Below, one piece after another: positions 46,783-54,458 of a DNA stretch of 64,000 nt. Position 1 is the first letter of the stretch; each line of letters begins with the position of its first letter. Origin of the DNA: Burkholderia sp. 4M9327F10 (lineage in GTDB: Bacteria; Pseudomonadota; Gammaproteobacteria; Burkholderiales; Burkholderiaceae). Below the pieces are notes generated by a model that made no database searches, was not told the DNA's origin, and saw only the letters and a list, made by a program, of their open reading frames with translations. The DNA is taken from contig NZ_SCNV01000001.1 in NCBI RefSeq assembly GCF_005503145.1, positions 310,001 through 374,000 on the forward strand, in the 5' to 3' direction. The position numbers were made by a program, and so were the translations under genes.

Positions 46783-48075
46783 ATGAGCGTCCCGCAACAA
46801 GCCTTCCTCCGCGACGCCATGCGCCGCCTCAACATGACCCGCGACACCTTCGCCAGCCGCATCGGTGTGTCGCGCCGGGCTCTGGACACGTGGCTGCTGC
46901 CCGACGACTCGCAGGAATCGCGGGCCATGCCGGAGATCGTCGAGCGCTTCGTGTCGGAAATCGTGGTGCACGGCGAGCCAGGCGAAAACTATACGCAAAG
47001 CGTAGACTCGCAGTCGCTCGCCAGCCAGATGCTGTTTGAAGGCAAGCCGCAACTGCTCTCGGTGGACCAGTTCTCGCGCGATTCGGTCGAGGCCCTGTTC
47101 CGGGTGGCGGACATCATGCAGCCGATTGCCCGGCGCCGCAAAATCTCCCGCGTGCTGGAGGGCGCGGTGCTCGGCAACCTGTTCTTCGAGGCGAGTACCC
47201 GCACACGCGTGAGCTTCGGCGCGGCGTTCTGCCGGCTGGGCGGCTCCGTGTGCGACACCACCGGCTTCACGTTTTCGTCGATGGCCAAAGGCGAGTCGAT
47301 CTATGACACGAGCCGGGTGATGAGCGGCTATGTGGACGCCCTTGTGATCCGCCATCCGGAGCAAGGCTCGGTGGCCGAATTCGCACGCGCCACCAACGTG
47401 CCGGTGATCAACGGTGGCGACGGCCCCGGCGAGCATCCGAGCCAGGCGCTGCTGGACCTGTACACCATCCAGCGTGAATTCTCGCGCCTCGGCAAGATTG
47501 TCGACGGCTCGCATATCGCGCTGGTCGGCGACCTCAAGTACGGCCGCACCGTGCATTCGCTGGTCAAGCTGCTGGCGCTGTATCGCGGCATCAAGTTCAC
47601 ACTGATCTCGCCGCCGTCGCTGGAAATGCCTGGCTATATCGTCGAGCAGATTTCGCGCAACGATCACGTGATCGAGCAGACCCACGACCTCAAGGCAGGC
47701 CTGCGCGGCGCCGACGTGGTGTACGCCACGCGCATCCAGAAAGAGCGTTTCGCGGACGAATCGTTCGAAGGCTATACGCCCGACTTCCAGATCAACCAGG
47801 CCCTGGTGGACAGCGTGTGCGGACTCGACACGCTGATCATGCACCCGCTGCCGCGCGATAGCCGGCCGGGCGCAAACGACCTGAGCGTCGACCTGAATCA
47901 CGATTCGCGCCTCGCCATCTTCCGCCAGACCGACAACGGCATCCCGGTGCGGATGGCGATTTTCGCGGTGCTGCTCGGCGTCGAGAAGCTCGTCCAGCAT
48001 TCGATGCGCGATGCGGCCTGGCGGCCGCCGGTCTACCTCGGCCCGGACGATGCGGTGTTTCACGGCATCGATTAA
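46783..48075 (+). CDS. pyrB: Aspartate carbamoyltransferase with an N-terminal helix-turn-helix
   Basis: A 430-residue protein. Residues 1-62 form an XRE-like DNA-binding domain (MTRDTFASRIGVSRRALDTW). From about 80 the ATCase catalytic chain follows: carbamoyl-phosphate loop FFEASTRTRVSF (STRTR at 138-142), VINGGDGPGEHPSQ, and HPLPR. It forms carbamoyl-aspartate in pyrimidine synthesis. Normal catalytic chains are about 310 residues, so the N-terminal 80 are extra. AAAGGTG seven bases before ATG 46783 supports this start. The DNA-binding domain plus two matching dyads suggest self-repression. Confidence 0.88.
   Translation: MSVPQQAFLRDAMRRLNMTRDTFASRIGVSRRALDTWLLPDDSQESRAMPEIVERFVSEIVVHGEPGENYTQSVDSQSLASQMLFEGKPQLLSVDQFSRDSVEALFRVADIMQPIARRRKISRVLEGAVLGNLFFEASTRTRVSFGAAFCRLGGSVCDTTGFTFSSMAKGESIYDTSRVMSGYVDALVIRHPEQGSVAEFARATNVPVINGGDGPGEHPSQALLDLYTIQREFSRLGKIVDGSHIALVGDLKYGRTVHSLVKLLALYRGIKFTLISPPSLEMPGYIVEQISRNDHVIEQTHDLKAGLRGADVVYATRIQKERFADESFEGYTPDFQINQALVDSVCGLDTLIMHPLPRDSRPGANDLSVDLNHDSRLAIFRQTDNGIPVRMAIFAVLLGVEKLVQHSMRDAAWRPPVYLGPDDAVFHGID
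46992..47004. promoter_or_regulatory. Operator O2: second TACGC-N3-GCGTA dyad inside the pyrB-like gene
   Basis: TACGCAAAGCGTA lies in codons 70-74, in the linker joining the DNA-binding and catalytic parts. Its centre is 250 bp from that of O1, and 12 of 13 bases are identical. This spacing suits DNA looping. Confidence 0.5.
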
Positions 48076-48306
48076 GTGAAATGACAAGCGGCGGCCCGCT
48101 CCAACCGGGGTTGGCCGCGCTCCGGGCAGAGTGAGTCCGCTGCTTGAGGCACGTCTTCATCCGCCGCGGATAGGCTGCAGATAGGCCGCGGATGGGCCAC
48201 TCGAGTCGCGCGGTCCCATAGCCCGGGCGGCCCCTGATTACCCCTGCTAGCCCCGCATTAGCCACGGCGAAAGGCTTGGCCCGGCTTCCCTCACATGGCA
48301 CACGGA
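48076..48306. other. Spacer between pyrB-like gene and hipBA operators
   Basis: With the operator array it makes a 379-base stretch without a gene. Nothing distinctive was seen between 48076 and 48306. Confidence 0.4.
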
Positions 48307-48441
48307 TACAGGCTATTTCCTGTATTTGGCATTTACAGCCAATTTCCTGTATTTTAAATTTACAGCCTATCGTTTGTATTCGGCAAATACAGACGATATA
48401 CTGTTTTTGCCATTTACAGCCCATACCCTGTTTTTGCGCTC
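48307..48441. promoter_or_regulatory. Array of five operators with an exact 27-bp period upstream of hipBA
   Basis: Five 18-bp sites of the form TACAG-N8-CTGTA begin at 48307, 48334, 48361, 48388 and 48415, so each is exactly 27 bp from the next. The first two are perfect in both half-sites; site 3 has TTGTA and sites 4 and 5 have CTGTT on the right. The last ends 22 bases before the hipB start. HipB antitoxins bind such dyads (E. coli uses TATCC-N8-GGATA, also N8), so these are the likely autorepression sites. The array must also overlap the promoter. Confidence 0.8.
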
Positions 48442-48454
48442 ACCGGAGCTCGCC

Positions 48455-48913
48455 GTGGACTATCCCGTCAAAACCCCCCGCCAACTGCGCCCGCTCCTCG
48501 TGGGCTTCCGCAAGGCGGCAGGGCTCACACAGGCGCAGGTGGCGGCCCGCCTGGGGGTCACCCAGCAGACCTATGCCCAGCTCGAAGCGAAGCCCGAATC
48601 CGCCAGCATCGATCGGCTATTCCGCGTTTTGAAGATCCTCAAGGCCAGTATCGTTCTGACCCAGGCGGCAGCGGCCCCGGCGATGCACGCCGCCCACACG
48701 CCCGGGCGGGCTGCGCCAGTCAAGCCAACGGCCAAGGCGGCGCAGGGCGGTGCAGCGAAAAAGCGCGGAACCCTCTCGCAGGCAACGCCGCCAGCAAGTG
48801 CAGCGAAGACCGGCTCCACATCCGCGAGCGGCCGGGGAGCGCCGAAGCCGGCCGCCGCACGCAAGCGGGCCGCTCCGCCCGGCGCTGCCACCAGGAAGCG
48901 GGAGGACTGGTAA
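48455..48913 (+). CDS. hipB: HipB-like antitoxin (XRE family) with a basic tail
   Basis: A 152-residue protein. Residues 5-70 are an XRE helix-turn-helix (AGLTQAQVAARLGVTQQTYA). Residues 75-152 are a low-complexity Ala/Lys/Pro/Arg-rich tail much like histone H1-type tails, unusual for HipB (about 88 residues in E. coli). GTG 48455 has GGAG six bases upstream. It should bind HipA and repress the operon at the five upstream operators. The stop is 2 bases before the hipA start. Confidence 0.87.
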   Translation: MDYPVKTPRQLRPLLVGFRKAAGLTQAQVAARLGVTQQTYAQLEAKPESASIDRLFRVLKILKASIVLTQAAAAPAMHAAHTPGRAAPVKPTAKAAQGGAAKKRGTLSQATPPASAAKTGSTSASGRGAPKPAAARKRAAPPGAATRKREDW

Positions 48914-48915
48914 CA

Positions 48916-50247
48916 ATGGGCCGCCGCGCGCACACCAAAAGCCTGAATCTCTGGATGAACGGCCTGCCCGTGGGAGCATGGGAGACCACCCGGGACGGGG
49001 AAAAGCTGACCTACTTCGAAGACTGGATCGCGGACGAGCAAGGGCGACCCCTTTCGCTCTCGCTGCCTTTTACGGCCGGCAACCAGCCCTATCGGGGGAA
49101 GGTCGTGTCGGACTATTTCGATAACCTGTTGCCCGACAGCCGTGCGATCCGCGAGCGCATTGCCGGGCGCTACAAGACCGGCGGCACGTCGCCTTTCGAG
49201 CTGCTGGCCACGCTGGGTCGCGACTGCGTTGGTGCTCTCCAGATGCTGCCACCCGACGAAACACCCGACGATCTCGAGCAGATCCGCGCCCGTCCATTGA
49301 ATGAGGCGGACGTCGCCCTTCTGCTGCGCGAAATTACCGCGCCGCCCCTGCCGGGCCAGCACGAACCGATCGACGACCTGCGCCTGTCGATCGCCGGTGC
49401 GCAGGAAAAGACAGCGCTTCTGAGGCACGACGGCCAGTGGCTCCTTCCAGAAGGCAGCACACCGACCACTCACATCCTGAAACTACCGCTTGGCCTCGTC
49501 GGAAACATGCGCGCCGACATGCGCACCTCCGTGGAAAACGAGTGGCTGTGCTCGAAGATCGTGGCCGCGTATGGTTTGCCTGTCGCCAACTGCGAAATCG
49601 CTACCTTCGAGGACCAGAAAGTGCTCATTGTCGAGCGCTTCGACCGCAGGCTCGCGAGCGATCATTCCTGGATCCTGCGGCTTCCGCAGGAAGATATGTG
49701 CCAGGCAACCGGCACGCCCGCGGAGGCGAAGTATGAATCGGAGGGTGGTCCGGGAATCCAGAAAGTGATGGAAGTGCTGGCCGGTTCCGAGCACGCTGCA
49801 ATCGACCAGCGCAATTTCTTCATGACGCAGATGGTCTTCTGGATGCTCGCCGCAACCGACGGTCACGCGAAGAATTTCAGCATCGCCCACCTGAAGTCGA
49901 ACGCCTATAAGGCCACACCGCTTTATGACGTTCTTTCCGCGCACCCGATCACCGGCGCCGGCGCGAACCGGCTTCCCGCGCGCCGGGTCAAGCTTGCCAT
50001 GGCGGTACGAGGCAAGAACGCCCACTACCTGATCCATGAAATCCGCCGCAGTCACTGGATTGCGCAGGGCCAACGCGTGACGCTGGCCCCGGCCGATGTC
50101 GAAGAGATGATTACGGCCTTGACGGATATGACCGAGGAAGTCGTCGCACAGGTAGCGGCGCAGTTGCCGGCCGGCTTCCCCCGGGATGTATCCGATGCGA
50201 TCTTCGCGGGGCTGCTGCGGCAAAGCACCAGGCTCGCCGGCCAGTAG
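48916..50247 (+). CDS. hipA: HipA-family serine/threonine kinase toxin
   Basis: A 443-residue HipA, the same length class as the E. coli toxin. LSIAGAQEKTALL contains Ser158, the equivalent of the autophosphorylated Ser150. The catalytic segment ATDGHAKNFS has Asp315 and Asn320, and LYDVLS supplies the metal-binding Asp338. E. coli HipA phosphorylates glutamyl-tRNA synthetase and causes persistence; all catalytic residues are present here, so the toxin is probably active. It is translated right after hipB. Confidence 0.93.
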   Translation: MGRRAHTKSLNLWMNGLPVGAWETTRDGEKLTYFEDWIADEQGRPLSLSLPFTAGNQPYRGKVVSDYFDNLLPDSRAIRERIAGRYKTGGTSPFELLATLGRDCVGALQMLPPDETPDDLEQIRARPLNEADVALLLREITAPPLPGQHEPIDDLRLSIAGAQEKTALLRHDGQWLLPEGSTPTTHILKLPLGLVGNMRADMRTSVENEWLCSKIVAAYGLPVANCEIATFEDQKVLIVERFDRRLASDHSWILRLPQEDMCQATGTPAEAKYESEGGPGIQKVMEVLAGSEHAAIDQRNFFMTQMVFWMLAATDGHAKNFSIAHLKSNAYKATPLYDVLSAHPITGAGANRLPARRVKLAMAVRGKNAHYLIHEIRRSHWIAQGQRVTLAPADVEEMITALTDMTEEVVAQVAAQLPAGFPRDVSDAIFAGLLRQSTRLAGQ

Positions 50248-50253
50248 GCTTCT

Positions 50254-51345
50254 TCATCCTCCCCAGGCCTGCCCGGCCGCCGAACCCACCACCGTGCATT
50301 GCAGTCCCGCCATCTCACCGGCCGCGTCGATCGCCTCCTCCAGATCGGCGAATGAATACGATTTCAGCTCCACTGCATCCAGTGAGATTTGCCCCGACGC
50401 AACCAACGCCACCAGCGCGAGATAGTCAGCGCGCGTGTACATGAAGTGGCCGATCAACTCCCAGTTGTTCAGCAGCATCTCCTGATAGGCAATCGGCAAG
50501 TCCACCTGCATGCTGCCCATCAGCACCAACCGGCCACCCCGGCGCAAACTGCGCAAGGCGGCGAGCGTCGCGTGGGGATCGCTCGCCTGGCCAACCATGT
50601 CGAAGGCGAGATCCGCGCCGCCGCCCGACGCAGCGCGAATCGCCGCAGCGTCTTGCGCCACGTCGCCGGACAACACAACCGGAACCACCCGCCCGCGCCC
50701 CTGCTCGACGAGCGCCTGCAGCGGCTCCACCCGCCTGCCGAGCGCGACCACCCGGCTCGCGCCCATGGCGAGCGCAGCCAGCACCGCTGCCGAGCCGAAG
50801 TAACCACTCGCGCCGTTCACCACCACCGTCTCGCCAGCGGCGAGACGGCCGCGACGCAAGCCGCCGAACGGCACCACAAGCTTGGCGAGCACGGCAAGCC
50901 GCGCGGCAGGCGTGCTGTCGAGGCCGTCCAGCGCAATCAGCGTCGCCGCCGGGAATTCAGCCAGTTCGCGCCATGTGCCGTGCGGAAACTCGGCCAGCAG
51001 CGCAGGGCTGTCGGCACTGATCGCCGTCAGGCCGAGCAGCGCCTGGGCCGGTTCGCGCACCGTTTCGTCCGCGATCCAGTAAGGGTTCACGGCCACTCGC
51101 TGACCCACGCGGAACGCCACCACACCCTCGCCGAGCGCCTCCACCCGGCCCACGCCGTTGGTCCCTGGCGAAAACGGTCCCGGCGGATACGCATAGGGCA
51201 GCTTGCCCATGATGTAGTTGCGCGTGTAACTGAGGAGCGGCACCGCTTCCATACGCACCAGCACCGCCCCACGGCGCGGCTGCGGCTGTGCGACCTCGCG
51301 CAGGGCGAGCGGTTGACCGGGCTGATCGAGCATCCAGGCTTTCAT
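50254..51345 (-). CDS. MDR-family (zinc-independent) alcohol dehydrogenase / quinone oxidoreductase
   Basis: A 363-residue medium-chain dehydrogenase. NGASGYFGSAAVLAALAMGA is the NAD(P)-binding loop. The usual zinc Cys/His pattern near residues 37-65 is absent, which points to the quinone oxidoreductase side of the family. GGAG precedes the start. It is divergent from a LysR regulator and ends 6 bases from the hipA stop. Confidence 0.83.
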   Translation of the reverse strand: MKAWMLDQPGQPLALREVAQPQPRRGAVLVRMEAVPLLSYTRNYIMGKLPYAYPPGPFSPGTNGVGRVEALGEGVVAFRVGQRVAVNPYWIADETVREPAQALLGLTAISADSPALLAEFPHGTWRELAEFPAATLIALDGLDSTPAARLAVLAKLVVPFGGLRRGRLAAGETVVVNGASGYFGSAAVLAALAMGASRVVALGRRVEPLQALVEQGRGRVVPVVLSGDVAQDAAAIRAASGGGADLAFDMVGQASDPHATLAALRSLRRGGRLVLMGSMQVDLPIAYQEMLLNNWELIGHFMYTRADYLALVALVASGQISLDAVELKSYSFADLEEAIDAAGEMAGLQCTVVGSAAGQAWGG

Positions 51346-51423
51346 GTCTGACTCCAGAAGAGAGGTTGGGTGAACGCTTGAACTCTAGCGAGCGGCTACG
51401 TATTCTTGAAATCAATTACTGGA

Positions 51424-52350
51424 ATGCGACCCATCAATATGATTGATCTTCGCGGTATCGACCTGAACCTGCTGGTTTCGCTCGACGCCCTGCTGGCCGA
51501 GTCCAACGTCACCCGCGCCGCCGAGCGTCTGCATCTGACGCAGCCGGCCGTCTCGACGCAGCTCGCGCGGCTGCGGCAAATCTTCGGCGACCCGCTGCTG
51601 ATCCCCGCCGAAACCGGTCGCGGCATGACGCGCAGCGCACGGGCGCTGACCCTGATGGAGCCGTTGCATGCAGCGTTGAAGAACCTTGAAGTGGTGGTGC
51701 GCCACCAGCCGGCCTTCGATCCGCATGCCGATACGCGCCGTTTCGTGATCGCCGCCAACGACAACGCCACCTCCGTGCTCGGCCTGCCCTTGATGGAGCG
51801 GCTGCCCGAACTGGCCGGGCCGCGCGTGCGCATCGCCTTCGTCGTGGCCGATCAGCCGTCGGTGGCCGAGCGCCTCGAACGAGGCGAGATCGATCTGCTG
51901 CTCGGCTCGGAGCGGATGGTTCCCGCCTCGATGAAAGCTCGCAAACTGCACGACGAGCGCTTCGTGTTCGCGCAGCGCAAGGGGCATCCGCGCGGCACAG
52001 CACCGCTCGACCTGGAGACGTATTGCGCGCTAGACCATGTGCTCGTGTCGACCAGCGGCGGCAGCTTCCACGGCTTCATGGACGAGCATCTCGACGCACT
52101 CGGCCGTGAGCGGCGCGTCGCGCTTTCGGTCCAGCATTTCACGCTGGTGCCGGAGCTACTGGCGAATTCGGATTATGTGTCTACCCTGCCCGCGCGCTTT
52201 GCCCGGCGCCATCTCAACCAGCTCGACCTTTTCGAACTGCCGTTCGAAGCGCGCGGCTTCACCCTGTTTCTCGCGTGGCATCCGCGCAATCATGTCGATC
52301 CGGCGCTAGTATGGCTGCGCGAAACGCTCACGGAACTAGCCGCGGCATAA
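51424..52350 (+). CDS. LysR-family regulator (NodD/PnbR-like)
   Basis: About 308 residues: helix-turn-helix at about 8-70 (DLNLLVSLDALLAESNVTRA, then LTQPAVSTQLARLRQ) and co-inducer domain from about 95. The start could also be ATG 51439. It is divergent from the MDR oxidoreductase, with 78 bases between, and probably controls it. Confidence 0.88.
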   Translation: MRPINMIDLRGIDLNLLVSLDALLAESNVTRAAERLHLTQPAVSTQLARLRQIFGDPLLIPAETGRGMTRSARALTLMEPLHAALKNLEVVVRHQPAFDPHADTRRFVIAANDNATSVLGLPLMERLPELAGPRVRIAFVVADQPSVAERLERGEIDLLLGSERMVPASMKARKLHDERFVFAQRKGHPRGTAPLDLETYCALDHVLVSTSGGSFHGFMDEHLDALGRERRVALSVQHFTLVPELLANSDYVSTLPARFARRHLNQLDLFELPFEARGFTLFLAWHPRNHVDPALVWLRETLTELAAA

Positions 52351-52744
52351 GCTCTTTTAGTCTGCATGCCTTATCAATAAGGCGGTATTCAGGCTTGCGG
52401 CACCGGCCTGAGTACCCTCTCTCACACCTGGCTGCAACCGCAGCGTCAGCCCCGCATATCGCACAAAACAGTGTTTCGGTTTTGACCCGATATACGGCGT
52501 CTGATCATCGCTCACATTGCGTATAGTTAATCGCAACGTGCAGTCATGCTGCGTGGTGCCCGCTTGTGTACGCTTGTGTCCGCTCGTGCCCGCCTGTCCT
52601 CGCTAGCCGCTTTCTGTCCCGCGCGGTTTCGCCCTGTCCGGCCGCCGCCCACACGAGCCGCCAGGCACCGCTGGGGCATCGAAATTGCTTGACCCTTGGT
52701 TGTCAGCGCATTGCATCGGCCTTTCATGGAGCAAACAGAACGTT
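52351..52744. other. Intergenic region between LysR and paoA
   Basis: A 394-base spacer. A GCCTTAT/ATAAGGC perfect hairpin (52368-52383) follows the LysR stop, and a TCAGGC/GCCTGA hairpin (52389-52411) comes next; these may end the LysR transcript. TATAGT near 52522 is a possible -10 for paoABC. Confidence 0.4.
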
Positions 52745-53446
52745 ATGTCCAGGAATCGAGTCCCCCCGGGTTCGGACGAAGAACCCATCAGCCCCAGCCA
52801 ACCGTCGCGCCGGCGCTTCCTGCAATCCGCTGCGGCCGCCGCGACCGTCGGCGTCGCGCCGCATCTGCAGGCGCAGACCCAGCCCGCCGCGGCGCCGCCC
52901 GCCGAAGCCCGCACGCCTGAGCCGCCACGGCCCGTCACGCTCAACATCAACGGCCGCGCCTACACGCTGCAACTGGAACCGCGCGTGACATTGCTCGATG
53001 CGCTGCGCGAATACGCCGGCCTGATGGGCACGAAGAAGGGCTGCGACCGCGGCCAATGCGGCGCATGCACGGTGCTGGCGAACGGCCGGCGCATCAACTC
53101 GTGCCTCACGCTTGCGGTAATGCACGAGGGCGAGGCGATCACAACCGTCGAGGGTCTGGCCAGCAGCGGCGTGCTGAGTCCCATCCAGCGCGCCTTTATC
53201 GAACATGACGCGTTCCAGTGCGGCTACTGTACGCCGGGGCAACTGTGCTCCGCGACCGCACTGCTGAGCGAGTTCAATAGCGGCACGGCCAGCACCGTCA
53301 CCGCCGATGTACGCAGCCGTCCCGTGCAACTCTCCGACGACGAAATCCGCGAACGCATGAGCGGCAATATCTGCCGCTGCGGTGCGTATGCGAATATCGT
53401 CGCCGCCGTGCGCGCCGTGCACGGCGGCGACACTGGCAACGCCTAG
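52745..53446 (+). CDS. paoA: Aldehyde oxidoreductase, 2Fe-2S subunit (PaoA/YagT-like), Tat-exported
   Basis: A 233-residue iron-sulfur subunit. A twin-arginine signal, SRRRFLQ at 21-27 with a hydrophobic stretch, precedes the first 2Fe-2S domain (CDRGQCGAC) and the second (CGYC and CRC). The Tat signal places the complex in the periplasm, as for E. coli PaoABC. It starts the paoABC operon; the gap to paoB is 10 bases. Confidence 0.9.
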   Translation: MSRNRVPPGSDEEPISPSQPSRRRFLQSAAAAATVGVAPHLQAQTQPAAAPPAEARTPEPPRPVTLNINGRAYTLQLEPRVTLLDALREYAGLMGTKKGCDRGQCGACTVLANGRRINSCLTLAVMHEGEAITTVEGLASSGVLSPIQRAFIEHDAFQCGYCTPGQLCSATALLSEFNSGTASTVTADVRSRPVQLSDDEIRERMSGNICRCGAYANIVAAVRAVHGGDTGNA

Positions 53447-53456
53447 GGGGCCCGGC

Positions 53457-54458
53457 ATGGACGCGATCTCCTATGAACGCGCTGTGGACGTCAGCAGCGC
53501 GCTGCGCGCGGCGCAGCAACCCGGCACGATGTTTATCGCCGGCGGCACCAATCTGCTGGATCTGATGAAAGGCGGCGTGGAGCGGCCCGTGCACCTCGTC
53601 GATATCACGCACTTGCGCGGGCTCGACACCATCGGCACGCTGCCCGACGGCGGCCTGCGCATCGGCGCGCTGGTGCGCAACAGCGACGCGGCCAATCACG
53701 CGCTCGTGCGCGAGCCTTATCCCCTGCTCTCGCAAGCGTTTCTGGCGGGCGCTTCGCCGCAGTTGCGCAACATGGCAACGGTGGGCGGCAATCTGATGCA
53801 GCGCACCCGTTGCGGCTACTTCTACGACACGGCCTTCACGCAATGCAACAAGCGCCAGCCAGGCAGCGGCTGCGCGTCGATAGAAGGGCAAAACCGCACA
53901 CATGCGATTCTCGGCGCCAGCTCGCAATGTGTCGCCGTGAACCCATCGGACATGAGCGTGGCGCTCGCGGCGCTCGATGCCGTGGTGCGCGTAAGCGGTC
54001 CGCGTGGCGAGCGCACGATTCCGATCGGGGAATTTCACCGCCTTCCTGCTGACCGTCCGGAGGTGGATACGACGTTGCAACCGGGCGAACTGATCACGGC
54101 GGTCGACCTGCCGCCCCCGCTCTTTAGCGACCATTCCCACTACCTGAAAGTGCGCGATCGCGCGAGTTACGCGTTTGCGCTCGTCTCAGTGGCCGCAGCC
54201 CTGCAAATGGACGGCAACACCGTAAAGAGCGCCCGGATTGCGTTAGGCGGCGTCGCCCATAAACCATGGCGTGCGAGCGTCGCAGAGCAGATGCTGAGCG
54301 GACAGCCGCTCACCGATGCAAGGCTGCGCGCTGCCGCCGCGGCCGCGGTAGGCGAGGCGCAGCCGCTCAGCGGCAACCGCTTCAAGGTGCTGCTCGCGCA
54401 ACGCTCGATCGTGCGCGCCGTGAATCAGGCTGCCGGACGGACGGGAGAGGTCGCATGA
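53457..54458 (+). CDS. paoB: Aldehyde oxidoreductase, FAD subunit (PaoB/YagS-like)
   Basis: A 333-residue FAD-binding subunit: IAGGTNLLDLMKGG and ATVGGNL bind FAD. Cys119, Cys130, Cys139 and a fourth near 158 match the extra 4Fe-4S site of E. coli PaoB, an unusual trait within the xanthine oxidase family. Second gene of the operon; it overlaps paoC by 4 bases. Confidence 0.9.
   Translation: MDAISYERAVDVSSALRAAQQPGTMFIAGGTNLLDLMKGGVERPVHLVDITHLRGLDTIGTLPDGGLRIGALVRNSDAANHALVREPYPLLSQAFLAGASPQLRNMATVGGNLMQRTRCGYFYDTAFTQCNKRQPGSGCASIEGQNRTHAILGASSQCVAVNPSDMSVALAALDAVVRVSGPRGERTIPIGEFHRLPADRPEVDTTLQPGELITAVDLPPPLFSDHSHYLKVRDRASYAFALVSVAAALQMDGNTVKSARIALGGVAHKPWRASVAEQMLSGQPLTDARLRAAAAAAVGEAQPLSGNRFKVLLAQRSIVRAVNQAAGRTGEVA

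Noticed and set aside
46603..48087. 494-residue minus-strand frame
   Set aside because: Antisense shadow of the pyrB-like gene.
48307..48441. CRISPR-like array of 27-bp repeats
   Set aside because: Each repeat is a dyad plus a short similar linker, without unique spacers of 30 bp or more, and it lies directly before hipB; an operator array fits better.
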